In this document: in pieces, positions 7,664 through 15,328 of the stretch | How positions within the stretch are numbered: the stretch's first letter is position 1 | Layout: every line of letters starts with the position of its first letter | From: an uncultured Burkholderiales bacterium | GTDB lineage: Bacteria; Pseudomonadota; Gammaproteobacteria; Burkholderiales; Burkholderiaceae | Length of the DNA: 15,895 nucleotides | Direction of reading: 5' to 3' | NCBI GenBank assembly: GCA_903845315.1 | Contig: CAIMWY010000308.1 | Location: forward strand, 1 to 15,895 | Notes under the pieces: generated by a model | Database searches by the model: none | The model's input: only the letters and a program-made list of their open reading frames with translations | What the model was told of the DNA's origin: nothing | Position numbers and translations under genes: made by a program

Positions 7664-8413
7664 TCAACCGCGACCGACAAACGGCATCTTGGTGGCCATG
7701 ACCGTCATGAACAACACATTGGCTGTGAGCGGCAAACGCGCCATGGCCATGAAGGTGTCGACCACGGCCGACATGTCCATGCGCGCCTCGGGGCGAATGC
7801 TGCCATCGGCCTGCAACACGCCAGTGGCCATGCGTTCGGTCATGTCGGTGGCCACGTTGCCAATGTCGATTTGGCCGACCGCAATGTCAAAAGCGCGGCC
7901 ATCGAGTGCTGCGGCTTTGGTCAAACCCGTGATGGCGTGCTTGGTGGCGGTGTAGGGCATCGAGCCCGGACGCGGCGCATGGGACGAAATGGAGCCGTTG
8001 TTAATGATGCGCCCGCCTTGAGGGCTTTGGGTTTGCATGAGCTTGAACGCCTGGGACAAACAAAAGAACGCGCCGTTGAAATTGATGTCCACCGCACGAC
8101 GCCAATCGGCCGGCGAAATATCGCCCGGCAAAGTGCTGGGCAAAAAGATGCCCGCGTTGTTGAACAACAAATCGATGCGGCCAAAACGCTGGCGCACGGT
8201 GTCAAACAAGGCCGCCACCGAATCTTCTTGGCCCACATCGGCCGGCACCGCATGGGCACGCTCGGCGTTGGCGCCCGCTTCTTGGGCGGTGGCTTGCAGC
8301 GCGTCAGCACGGCGCCCCACCAGCACCACGTCCCATCCCTCACGCAGCAATGCCAAGGCACAAGCCTTGCCAATGCCTGAACTCGCTCCTGTGACAACCG
8401 CAACTTGGCCCAT
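7664..8413 (-). CDS. Short-chain dehydrogenase/reductase (SDR), substrate unknown
   Basis: A 249-residue classical SDR oxidoreductase. It shows the nucleotide-binding TGASSGIG (8-15), NNAG (85-88), the catalytic serine region NNGSISS (138-144) and YTATK (154-158, Tyr154 and Lys158). The RR after the second strand (VGRR, 32-35) suggests NADP(H) preference, which is inference. After the active site the usual PG turn is replaced by [11 protein letters not shown]. The C-terminal [19 protein letters not shown] is a tail I recall in a betaproteobacterial SDR subgroup of unknown substrate. The frame is open 22 codons further upstream, but the start giving MGQVAVVTG fits the fold and has an AGGAAA nine bases before it. 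It is divergent from the cupin gene and upstream of pgk. Confidence 0.9.
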   Translation of the reverse strand: MGQVAVVTGASSGIGKACALALLREGWDVVLVGRRADALQATAQEAGANAERAHAVPADVGQEDSVAALFDTVRQRFGRIDLLFNNAGIFLPSTLPGDISPADWRRAVDINFNGAFFCLSQAFKLMQTQSPQGGRIINNGSISSHAPRPGSMPYTATKHAITGLTKAAALDGRAFDIAVGQIDIGNVATDMTERMATGVLQADGSIRPEARMDMSAVVDTFMAMARLPLTANVLFMTVMATKMPFVGRG

Positions 8414-8493
8414 GGTGTGTGCTTTCCTGTGTGAAAAACGCCATTGTCTCGCGAGCGCCGGGGCAGGGCTGTCACTCACGCTAAAGTGGTGCC
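8414..8493. promoter_or_regulatory. Divergent control region between SDR and cupin genes
   Basis: An 80-base gap between divergent starts, so it should hold both promoters unless one gene is leaderless. It contains the SDR ribosome-binding site (AGGAAA on the minus strand, 8423-8428). I could not identify a convincing -35/-10 pair on either strand or an operator-like palindrome. Confidence 0.3.
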
Positions 8494-8877
8494 ATGAGCA
8501 CTTTTGAAAAAACCACTCTCTTCACCGACAGCGAGGGCCGCGCCCGCTTTCGCACCGACCCCTTGAGCCTGAGCGAAGGCAAGCCGCAAGCCCGTTTGTC
8601 GCCGCTGATGGCCAGCAGTGGCTTTCAGCTGCGCCGCAGCCCGGTGGGTTTTCGCAGCGAATTTCACTGCACTGAAAACCCACAGTGGTTGTTTGTGCTG
8701 GAAGGCCAGATGGAGATCGGCTTGCAAGACGGCAGCTCGCGCATCTTTGGCCCGGGCCAGCACTTTTATTCGGCCGACGTGCTGCCCGCAGGCGCCACCT
8801 TTGACCCCACCGTCCACGGCCACTGGAGCCGCCAAGTCGGCCCCGATGAACTGGTGACGCTCTTTGTACGCGGCTGA
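8494..8877 (+). CDS. Small cupin-fold protein
   Basis: A 127-residue single-domain protein with a beta-rich cupin pattern. WLFVLEGQMEIGLQDG (65-80) corresponds to the first cupin motif region and FGPGQHFYSADVLPAG (85-100) to the second. Compared with the consensus HxH(x)3-4E(x)6G, only His58 of the first motif remains, with Thr60 and Gln64 at the other ligand positions. His90, His108 and His110 lie in or near the second motif. The metal site is therefore reduced or rearranged, and activity cannot be assigned. It is followed after 32 bases by the DenD-like gene on the same strand, so the two are probably co-transcribed and may act on the same sugar acid or its product (inference). There is no signal peptide. 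The ribosome-binding site is weak. Confidence 0.75.
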   Translation: MSTFEKTTLFTDSEGRARFRTDPLSLSEGKPQARLSPLMASSGFQLRRSPVGFRSEFHCTENPQWLFVLEGQMEIGLQDGSSRIFGPGQHFYSADVLPAGATFDPTVHGHWSRQVGPDELVTLFVRG

Positions 8878-8909
8878 GCCTTGACCCTCACATTTGCTGG
8901 AGACACCCC

Positions 8910-9935
8910 ATGCGTTTACTCATCACCGGCGGTGCCGGTTTCTTAGGCACCCGACTTGCCCGCACCTTGCTCAAGCGGGGCCAATTGGCGGGACAACCTA
9001 TCACCGCGTTGGTGTTGGCCGACCAAGTGACACCCCCGGTTGACTTGGTGACCGATCCCCGCGTGCAGGTGAAAATCGGCGCGCTGCTGGACCACTGCCA
9101 AGCCTTGCACCATGAGCCCGTGGATGGCGTGTTCCACCTCGCCTCTGCGGTCTCGGGCGAATGCGAAACCGACTTTGACCTGGGCCTGCGCTCCAACCTC
9201 GACAGCACACGCGCCTTGCTCGACGCCTTGCGCGCGCGCGTGCAGCAAGCCGGTGCGGCGCCCACGCGGCTGGTGTTTTCCAGCTCCATCGCGGTGTTTG
9301 GTCCGGACGACGCCGTGCCCCTGCCCGATGTGGTGCACGACGACACCTTGTGCACGCCACAAACCTCGTACGGCATCCACAAACACATCTGCGAACACCT
9401 GGTGGCCGACTACACCCGCAAAGGCTTCATCGATGGCCGCAGCGCACGCTTGATGACCGTCACCACGCGCCCGGGCAAACCCAATGGTGCAGCGTCGTCG
9501 TTTTTCAGCGGCATCATCCGCGAGCCGCTGGCGGGCCTGGAAGCCATCTGCCCAGTGCCACCCACCTTGACGCATTCGGTGTCGTCGCCCCGCGCCACGG
9601 TCGAGGGTTTGATCGCGGTGTTTGAATGCAGCCGTGAAGCCTTTGGCGGACGCACCGCCATGAACCTGCCGGGTTTGAATGTGAGCGTGCAACAAATGCT
9701 CGACGCCCTCGAAGCCGTGGCCGGGCCCGAGGTGCGTGCCCGGGTGCGCTTTCAGCCCGACGAGGCGGTCATTGGCATCGTCTCGCGCTGGGCCAAAGCC
9801 ACTACGGCCAAACGCGCCAACGCGCTGGGGCTGGTGGCCGAGAAAAACTTTGAAGACATCATTCGCCAGTACATCGCCGACGCACAAGCTGGCCCCAACG
9901 CCGCAGAGGCGCTCAGAGGTTTGACAGCCCGCTGA
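8910..9935 (+). CDS. denD: NAD-dependent epimerase/dehydratase family, DenD-like D-erythronate dehydrogenase
   Basis: A 341-residue extended SDR enzyme. It has the N-terminal dinucleotide-binding GGAGFLG (7-13), the catalytic serine segment SSSIAVFG (124-131), and YGIHK (154-158) supplying Tyr154 and Lys158. RPGKPNGAASSF (187-198) is a hallmark I associate with the DenD group, which oxidises D-erythronate at C2 as the first step of a four-carbon sugar-acid pathway. In described pathways denD sits with otnK, otnC and otnI or with a transport system; none is here, only a cupin gene. The substrate could therefore differ and the assignment is by family resemblance. GGAG lies seven bases before the start. 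The gene converges on azlD, with a hairpin between them. Confidence 0.8.
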   Translation: MRLLITGGAGFLGTRLARTLLKRGQLAGQPITALVLADQVTPPVDLVTDPRVQVKIGALLDHCQALHHEPVDGVFHLASAVSGECETDFDLGLRSNLDSTRALLDALRARVQQAGAAPTRLVFSSSIAVFGPDDAVPLPDVVHDDTLCTPQTSYGIHKHICEHLVADYTRKGFIDGRSARLMTVTTRPGKPNGAASSFFSGIIREPLAGLEAICPVPPTLTHSVSSPRATVEGLIAVFECSREAFGGRTAMNLPGLNVSVQQMLDALEAVAGPEVRARVRFQPDEAVIGIVSRWAKATTAKRANALGLVAEKNFEDIIRQYIADAQAGPNAAEALRGLTAR

Positions 9936-9943
9936 GCCAGCGC

Positions 9944-9969
9944 GGCACCGCGCGGTATCGCGTGGTGCC
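9944..9969. terminator. Hairpin between convergent denD and azlD
   Basis: GGCACCGCGCG (9944-9954) pairs with CGCGTGGTGCC (9959-9969) around a GTAT loop, giving an 11-bp GC-rich stem with one G-U pair. It lies between the two stop codons. No T run follows on either strand, so it may be a bidirectional, possibly Rho-assisted, terminator or a 3'-end stabiliser. Confidence 0.5.
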
Positions 9970-9980
9970 CCTTGAGGGCC

Positions 9981-10316
9981 TTACCAGCCCAGCCCCAAGT
10001 GCAAGGGCAGGTACACCGCCATGCCCAACACGATGGTCAGCAATACATCGCGCTTGGCAAAGTACACCGCCACGCCCGCCGCTGCGGCAAACAAGCGGGC
10101 GTCTTGCCAAGTGGCAATCAGCGCACCTTGGCTCATCACCACCTCCGGCACGACCACGGCAGACAACGCCGCAATCGGTGCGTATTGCAACCCGCGCTGC
10201 GCCCAGTGGGGCAAGTGCCAGGCTTTGTTGGAGATGAAGAAAAAGCTACGCGCCACCACGGTGACCACCGCCAGCCCAAGGATCACCGCCAACGTCCAAA
10301 TTTCTGTGGCGCTCAT
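9981..10316 (-). CDS. azlD: AzlD-family membrane protein (small subunit of branched-chain amino acid exporter)
   Basis: A 111-residue hydrophobic protein with about four membrane segments, of the AzlD/YgaH family (PF05437). Members act with an AzlC partner to export branched-chain amino acids such as valine. Recognisable features are a first helix with VARSFFF, then HWAQRGLQYAPIAALSAVVVPEV, and a C-terminal helix ending in LPLHLGLGW. The open frame runs 92 codons further upstream, but that part overlaps azlC in another frame and is not membrane-like. The ATG giving MSATEIW overlaps the azlC stop as ATGA, the usual azlC-azlD coupling. If azlC is truly frameshifted, translation of azlD by coupling may be weakened. 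Confidence 0.88.
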   Translation of the reverse strand: MSATEIWTLAVILGLAVVTVVARSFFFISNKAWHLPHWAQRGLQYAPIAALSAVVVPEVVMSQGALIATWQDARLFAAAAGVAVYFAKRDVLLTIVLGMAVYLPLHLGLGW

Positions 10317-11049
10317 GCGTGGCCTCCAGGCGTTGGCATTGGTTTGAAGCGTTCGGCCGTCATGCACACCAACACGGCCACGGCAATGGCCGTCACGATG
10401 TTCAAACGCAAGGGCAGGTGATAGACCAACACCGCCGTGACCCCAGCCACCAGCGAGGCCACGATGCGCAGGCGTGAACTGGCCAGCGAACATTGCATGC
10501 CCAGCAAGCACAAGATGCCCGCGAACCCAAGCCCCCAGGCAGGAGGAATGCTGTGCGCCAAAGCAATGCCCACCAAACTCGCCAGCATCCAACTGGCCCA
10601 GTTCAAGGAATTGGCGCCCGCCAAGTAGGCCACTTGCGCCAAACGCTCGTCCTCAGTGCGTCCAGGTACATGGAAACGCTTGGTGAACAGCACATAACCG
10701 TTGTCGGTGATGAAGTAGCCCGCGGCCAGACGCGTCCAACGTGGCAGATGAATCAAAAAAGGCCGCATGTGCAAGCTGAACACCACAAAGCGCAGGTTGA
10801 CGCAAAAGGCGGTGGCCAAATCACCCACACCGGCGCACCGGCAACGATGAGCGGAATGGCGGCCAACTGCGAACTGCCCGCAAAAACCAGCAAGGCCATG
10901 ACCACCGCAGGCAGGGTGCCCATGCCGGAATTGACCATGGCCACCCCGATCATCAAGCCCCAGGCCACGATGCCCAAAGCTTGGGGCCCAAAGTCAGCCA
11001 TGCCAATCTTGAATTCAGGGTGCTCTCGCACGTTTTTGCGCCAAAACAT
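10313..11049 (-). pseudogene. azlC: Frameshifted azlC (large subunit of AzlCD branched-chain amino acid exporter)
   Basis: Two overlapping frames together make one AzlC/YgaZ-family protein (PF03591). The first, from the ATG at 11049, reads FWRKNVREHPEF... through GSSQLAAIPLIVAGAPVWVIW. The second continues ATAFCVNLRFVVFSLHMRPF... to the stop at 10313. The switch lies at 10816-10817, where the minus strand reads TTTGGCCACC; one extra G would give an uninterrupted protein of about 245 residues. Without it, the first frame runs into unrelated residues and stops at 10753. The start overlaps the fmt stop as TGATG, and the end overlaps azlD as ATGA, so both junctions are intact and only the middle is broken. 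A GTG at 10828 could in theory restart the second part. Causes could be a real recent mutation, a sequencing or assembly error in a G run, or, less likely, a programmed -1 shift. Confidence 0.85.
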
Positions 11050-12014
11050 CAGTGCACCACCGCATCCAAACATTGACCAGGCTTGAGATCAAAGCCACGT
11101 AAAAAATCTGCCGCGCTCAAGCGTTTGCCACCTGCACGCTGCAACTGCGTCACGCACAACACATCTTGGCCACAGGCCACACACACACCTTGTTCATCGG
11201 CACTCAGCACAGTCCCGGGCTTGACGTCGTGTGCGCGTATCTGCGCCTGGGCCTGCCAAAGCTTGATGGCTTCACCCGCCAACTGCGCGGTGGCGCCCGG
11301 GAAGGGGTTGAAAGCGCGCACCCGCCGTGCGATCACCTCTGCGGTGTGCGTCCAATCCACTGCGGCTTCGGCCTTGTCGATCTTGTGCGCATAGGTCACG
11401 CCAACCTCAGGTTGCGCCACAGGCTTGAGTTGTTCCGCTTGGGCTTGCACCAGGGCTTGCACCACCAATTCGCCCCCCATCTCGGCCAAGCGGTCGTGCA
11501 AGCTGGCGGTGGTGTCGTCAGAGGCAATCGACAGGGTGTCGGCCAGCAACATCGCGCCCGTGTCCAAGCCGGCGTCCATTTGCATGAGGGTCACACCCGT
11601 CAGGGCGTCGCCTGCTTCGATGGCCCGATGAATCGGCGCTGCGCCACGCCAGCGCGGCAGCAGGGAGGCATGGATGTTGAGGCAACCCAAGCGTGGCGCA
11701 TCCAGCACCCACTGCGGCAAGATCAATCCATACGCGGCCACCACCATCACATCGGCGTGTGCGTCGTGAATCGCCTGTTGGGCGGCTGCCGCATCGTCCG
11801 GGTATTTGCCATCCAGGCGCAAGCTGCGCGGCTGCGCCACGGACAGGGCGTGTTGAAGGGCCAGTTGCTTGACCGCCGAGGCATGCATCTTCATGCCGCG
11901 ACCCGCAGGCCGGTCGGGTTGCGTGAGCACCAAGGGCACGTTGTGGCCCGCTGCAAGGATGCGGGCCAAAGCCACTGCCGCAAATTCGGGCGTGCCCGCA
12001 AAAATAACGCGCAT
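11049..12014 (-). CDS. fmt: Methionyl-tRNA formyltransferase
   Basis: Transfers a formyl group from 10-formyl-tetrahydrofolate to Met-tRNA(fMet), making the initiator tRNA for translation. The N-terminal formyltransferase domain begins [16 protein letters not shown] and holds the catalytic triad by alignment: Asn113 and His115 in [17 protein letters not shown] (112-128) and Asp151 in GLDTG. A C-terminal OB-fold tRNA-binding domain covers about 210-321. The length of 321 residues is normal. The frame extends two codons upstream to a TTG, but the ATG at 12014 is preceded by AAAGG seven bases away, overlapping the def stop codon. It lies ten bases after def and overlaps azlC by one base (TGATG), so the genes form a tight operon. 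Confidence 0.96.
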   Translation of the reverse strand: MRVIFAGTPEFAAVALARILAAGHNVPLVLTQPDRPAGRGMKMHASAVKQLALQHALSVAQPRSLRLDGKYPDDAAAAQQAIHDAHADVMVVAAYGLILPQWVLDAPRLGCLNIHASLLPRWRGAAPIHRAIEAGDALTGVTLMQMDAGLDTGAMLLADTLSIASDDTTASLHDRLAEMGGELVVQALVQAQAEQLKPVAQPEVGVTYAHKIDKAEAAVDWTHTAEVIARRVRAFNPFPGATAQLAGEAIKLWQAQAQIRAHDVKPGTVLSADEQGVCVACGQDVLCVTQLQRAGGKRLSAADFLRGFDLKPGQCLDAVVH

Positions 12015-12024
12015 GAACAAGCCT

Positions 12025-12531
12025 TTATTCGTCGTCGCGCAGGGCTTTGAGCATCTTGGTTTTGATGCGGTTGCGCTTCAGGGGCGAGAGGTATTCCACA
12101 AACACCTTGCCTATCAAGTGGTCCATCTCATGCTGAATACACACCGCCATCAAACCTTCGGCAGCAATTTCTCGCTCTTGGCCTTCGCCGTCTTGGGCCA
12201 CCACCTTCACCACGGTGGAGCGCTCCACACCGTCGTAAATGCCGGGCACCGACAAACAGCCCTCTTCACCTTTGACGCGTTCGTCGCTGGCCCAGGTGAT
12301 GCGTGGGTTGATGAGCACGACCGGGGCGTTGCGGTCTTCCGACACATCCATCACCACCAAGCGCTCATGCACATTCACTTGCGTGGCGGCTAGTCCAATG
12401 CCATTGGCGTCGTACATGGTCTCGAGCATGTCGGCGATCAGCGTGCGGATGCGGGCATCCACCGCTTGCACAGGCTTGGCCACGGTGTGGAGTTTGGGGT
12501 CGGGGAATCGAAGAATGTCGAGTTTTGCCAT
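12025..12531 (-). CDS. def: Peptide deformylase
   Basis: Removes the N-terminal formyl group from new proteins, using a metal ion. All three family motifs are present in the 168-residue protein: GIGLAATQ (44-51), EGCLSVPG (90-97, metal ligand Cys92) and QHEMDHL (133-139, ligands His134 and His138, catalytic Glu135). The open frame continues 104 codons upstream across the intergenic region and into dprA on the other strand, but that segment is not deformylase-like and the ATG giving [11 protein letters not shown] matches the normal family start. AGGGAG abuts the ATG directly, an unusually close spacing. Def is the first gene of the leftward def-fmt-azlC-azlD unit and divergent from dprA. Confidence 0.96.
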   Translation of the reverse strand: MAKLDILRFPDPKLHTVAKPVQAVDARIRTLIADMLETMYDANGIGLAATQVNVHERLVVMDVSEDRNAPVVLINPRITWASDERVKGEEGCLSVPGIYDGVERSTVVKVVAQDGEGQEREIAAEGLMAVCIQHEMDHLIGKVFVEYLSPLKRNRIKTKMLKALRDDE

Positions 12532-12627
12532 CTCCCTATTGTCCCCGGTTTTGAAAATTCCTACCCGCATGTGCTCCCCCGTGGGTGGTCCGTCCAGAGA
12601 ATGCTCGGCATCACTTTGGAGACCCCT
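12532..12627. promoter_or_regulatory. Divergent control region between def and dprA
   Basis: A 96-base gap between the divergent def and dprA starts. It carries the dprA ribosome-binding site (GGAG at 12618-12621, six bases before the ATG), which decides that start. TTGTCC at 12539-12544 with TACCCG 17 bases later is a poor rightward promoter match. No competence-regulator site was recognisable. Confidence 0.3.
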
Positions 12628-13803
12628 ATGGAACCACATGAACTGCGCGCTTGGCTGCGTTTGAGCCTGACCAATGGCGTGGGCAATGACGCCGCACGAC
12701 GCTTGCTGGCCTGCTTTGGCAGCCCACAAGCCATCTTTGCGCAACCCGAAGCGGCCTTGTCGCAGGTGGTCACACCCAAGCAAGCCCAGGCCTTGCTGCA
12801 AGTACCGAATGAACTGACGGTGCAGTGCGCGCGCACCGAACACTGGCTGTCACACACCGCTGCGCGTGTGGGCCATTCCGTTTGGACGCTGGGCGACAGC
12901 CATTACCCCGCAGCCTTGCTGCAACTGGCCGACCCACCCTTGATGCTGTATGTACAAGGCCAAGTCGACCACCTGCTCGGCAACGCAGTGGCCGTGGTGG
13001 GAAGTCGCAACCCCACACCGCAAGGCGCTCAGACCGCCGAGCAATTTGGCGAGGCCTTGAGCGCTGCAAACTTGGCTGTGGTCTCTGGCTTGGCTTTGGG
13101 CATCGATGGGGGAGCCCATCGGGGCGCTTTGCGAGGTGCACACAGGGCCGCGCCAAAGGCCGACTCGACACAGGCCAAGCCATGGCGCACGGTGGCTGTG
13201 GTGGGCACGGGCCTAGACCGTGTGTACCCACGTCAACACCAAGGCTTGGCCACCGACATTGCCCAACACGGCGTGTTGATCAGCGAGTACCCCTTGGGCA
13301 CGCCACCTTTGGCGGCCAACTTCCCCAAACGCAACCGCCTCATTGCAGCGCTGGGCTTGGGTACCTTGGTGGTGGAGGCGGCTTTGCAATCGGGCTCGCT
13401 CATCACCGCGCGTTTGGCTCTGGAATTAGGCCGCGAAGTGCTGGCCGTTCCGGGCTCCATCCACTCTCCCCAATCACATGGCTGCCATGCACTGATTCGT
13501 CAAGGCGCCAAATTGGTCGAAACAGCGCAAGACGTGCTCGAAGAGTTGCACCTGATGGCACACCAGCAAAGCCTGTGGTTGGCGTCAGCCCTCGGTGACG
13601 CCAACAGCAACAGCCTGCAGGCCAACCAAGCCGACAGCGCCTTGTTGGCTCACCTGGGCTACGCACCCGTCAGCTTGGATGCGCTGCAAGCACGCAGCGG
13701 CCTAGACACCGCACAACTGCAAGCGCTGCTGCTGACGCTGGAGCTCAATGGCCAGGTGGCCCGCTTGCCCGGCGGCTTGTTTCAGCGCATGAAGGGCGAT
13801 TGA
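12628..13803 (+). CDS. dprA: DNA-processing protein DprA (Smf)
   Basis: Binds incoming single-stranded DNA and loads RecA during natural transformation. The 391-residue protein has an N-terminal helical SAM-like region (about 1-75), a Rossmann fold with [10 protein letters not shown] (124-133), [12 protein letters not shown] (153-164), GTGLDRVYP (193-201), FPKRNRLIA (232-240) and [21 protein letters not shown] (256-276), and a C-terminal winged-helix domain (about 328-391). Between GGAHRGAL and the next strand (about 170-187) there is an extra polar segment, [16 protein letters not shown], where most DprA proteins have a short turn. The frame is open further upstream, but the start chosen has GGAG six bases before it and matches the family N-terminus. 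It is followed by smg after 66 bases. One dprA does not prove competence. Confidence 0.95.
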   Translation: MEPHELRAWLRLSLTNGVGNDAARRLLACFGSPQAIFAQPEAALSQVVTPKQAQALLQVPNELTVQCARTEHWLSHTAARVGHSVWTLGDSHYPAALLQLADPPLMLYVQGQVDHLLGNAVAVVGSRNPTPQGAQTAEQFGEALSAANLAVVSGLALGIDGGAHRGALRGAHRAAPKADSTQAKPWRTVAVVGTGLDRVYPRQHQGLATDIAQHGVLISEYPLGTPPLAANFPKRNRLIAALGLGTLVVEAALQSGSLITARLALELGREVLAVPGSIHSPQSHGCHALIRQGAKLVETAQDVLEELHLMAHQQSLWLASALGDANSNSLQANQADSALLAHLGYAPVSLDALQARSGLDTAQLQALLLTLELNGQVARLPGGLFQRMKGD

Positions 13804-13869
13804 AAACGCCGGGATAAACACGCAGGCCTGCGCCACGGCCAAGCCACCAAAACCATGTATATTGAAGCC

Positions 13870-14352
13870 ATGTTTGAAGTGCTCGTATTCGTCTATGAAA
13901 ACTACTGGCGAGGCGATGCGTGCCCTGAGCTGCATCAGCTGGGCCGCAAACTGAACGCCGTTGGTTTTGAATCAGACGACATCCAACAAGCCCTGCAATG
14001 GCTGGCCGGGTTGAACCTCGCGTCTCACAGCACCGAGCTGATCGACATCAGCCAAAGCGCCTCCGAAACCCATGCCGAATCCGCCCACAGCCTGCGCATT
14101 TACTCTGTGGCCGAGCAAGACCACTTAGGCGCTGAGTCTTTGGGGTTTGTCAACTTTTTAGAATCTGCCGGCGTGCTCTCTGCCCACATGCGCGAGATCG
14201 TGATCGACCGCGCCATGGCCGTGCCCGGTCAGCCCGTGTCTTTGGATGACCTCAAAATCATCGTGTTGATGGTCTACTGGAGCGTCGGGCTAGAGCCCGA
14301 TGCCTTGGTACTCGATGAGCTGTGCGACGACCACGATCGCGTGGCGCACTGA
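13870..14352 (+). CDS. smg: Smg family protein (DUF494)
   Basis: A member of the Smg/DUF494 family (PF04361), long known as the gene beside dprA and def-fmt in proteobacteria but without an agreed biochemical function. The protein begins MFEVLVFVYENYW, exactly the family pattern, and carries the C-terminal block SLDDLKIIVLMVYWS. It is acidic, with no signal peptide or membrane segment. The frame opens five codons earlier at 13855 (MYIEA), but the ATG at 13870 fits family length (160 residues) and has GAAG just upstream. The gene follows dprA and probably shares its transcript. Its stop lies eight bases from that of secF on the other strand. Confidence 0.92.
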   Translation: MFEVLVFVYENYWRGDACPELHQLGRKLNAVGFESDDIQQALQWLAGLNLASHSTELIDISQSASETHAESAHSLRIYSVAEQDHLGAESLGFVNFLESAGVLSAHMREIVIDRAMAVPGQPVSLDDLKIIVLMVYWSVGLEPDALVLDELCDDHDRVAH

Positions 14353-14360
14353 ACAGCGGT

Positions 14361-15317
14361 TTAAACCACAGCCCCTGCGTTTTCGTCGTCCGGGTCGCCC
14401 GGTGTTTTGGGGCCGGTGTGCTTGATCAAATCGTCGCGGCGAATGCCCAACCACATGGCAATCGCGGCAGCTACAAATACCGACGAGTAAATGCCAAACA
14501 AAATGCCGATGGTGAGCGCCAGCGCAAAGTAATGCAGCGTGGCGCCGCCAAACAACAACATCGACAACACCATGAGCTGGGTACAGCCGTGGGTGATGAT
14601 GGTGCGGCTGATGGTGGAGGTGATCGCGTTGTCGATGATCTGGGTCGTGGTCATCTTGCGGTAGCGACGGAAGTTCTCGCGAATCCGGTCAAAAATCACC
14701 ACCGACTCGTTGACTGAATAGCCCAGCACTGCCAGCACGGCAGCCAGCACCGGAAGCGAAAACTCCCACTGGAAAAATGCAAAAAATCCCAAAATGATGA
14801 CCACGTCGTGCAAGTTGGCAATGATGGCCGCGACGGCATATTTCCATTCGAAACGGATCGCCAAGTACAGCATGATGCCCACCACCACGAAGGCCAGTGC
14901 TTTCAGGCCATCGGTGGCGAGTTCGTCGCCCACCTGTGGACCCACAAACTCGGTACGGCGCAAGGTGGCGGACGCATCAATCTCCTTGAGCGTCGCCAGC
15001 ACCCGTTCACTTTGCTGACCCGCGCTACTGCCTTTTTGCACCGGCATGCGTATCAGTACATCGCGCGCGGTACCAAAATTTTGCACCTGCACGTCGGAGT
15101 AACCCAATGCGGCAACCGAGGAGCGGATGCGATTGAGGTCAGCGCTTTGCGCGTAACTTACCTCCAACAGGGTGCCGCCGGTGAACTCCACCGACAAATG
15201 CAAACCTTTGGAAAAAAGGAAGAAGACCGCGGCCAAAAACGTGACCAGCGAGACCAGATTGAATACCAGCGCATGCCGCATAAACGGAATGTCGCGTCTT
15301 ATTTTGAAGAATTCCAT
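14361..15317 (-). CDS. secF: Protein translocase subunit SecF
   Basis: SecF pairs with SecD in the inner membrane and uses the proton gradient to pull exported proteins through SecYEG late in translocation. The 318-residue protein has a first membrane helix at about 17-37, the periplasmic VEFTGG signature (43-48), a periplasmic P1 region to about 130 ending in VGPQVG (125-130), and five further membrane segments. SVNESVVIFDRIREN (201-215) is the conserved loop around the fourth helix. The start MEFFKIRRDIPFMRH is typical of Betaproteobacteria and follows an AGGGGCAGG sequence. It lies 11 bases after the secD stop, the normal secD-secF order. Confidence 0.97.
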   Translation of the reverse strand: MEFFKIRRDIPFMRHALVFNLVSLVTFLAAVFFLFSKGLHLSVEFTGGTLLEVSYAQSADLNRIRSSVAALGYSDVQVQNFGTARDVLIRMPVQKGSSAGQQSERVLATLKEIDASATLRRTEFVGPQVGDELATDGLKALAFVVVGIMLYLAIRFEWKYAVAAIIANLHDVVIILGFFAFFQWEFSLPVLAAVLAVLGYSVNESVVIFDRIRENFRRYRKMTTTQIIDNAITSTISRTIITHGCTQLMVLSMLLFGGATLHYFALALTIGILFGIYSSVFVAAAIAMWLGIRRDDLIKHTGPKTPGDPDDENAGAVV

Positions 15318-15328
15318 GCCTGCCCCTG

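Noticed and set aside
8943..9887. 314-codon minus-strand frame opposite denD
   Set aside because: Shadow frame with no recognisable motifs; the DenD-like protein has all catalytic motifs.
10317..10592. 92-codon upstream extension of the azlD frame
   Set aside because: It lies within azlC in another frame and is Gly/His-rich, not hydrophobic; the ATGA overlap defines the real start.
10810..10830. Programmed -1 frameshifting in azlC
   Set aside because: No standard slippery heptamer or obvious downstream pseudoknot seen, and AzlC is not known to use recoding; kept only as a minor alternative.
10493..11086. 197-codon plus-strand frame across the azlC frameshift
   Set aside because: It overlaps azlC antisense and is not membrane-like or family-like; both azlC halves on the minus strand are recognisable.
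12532..12843. N-terminal extension of the def frame
   Set aside because: It covers the divergent promoter region and the dprA coding start, and has no similarity to deformylases.
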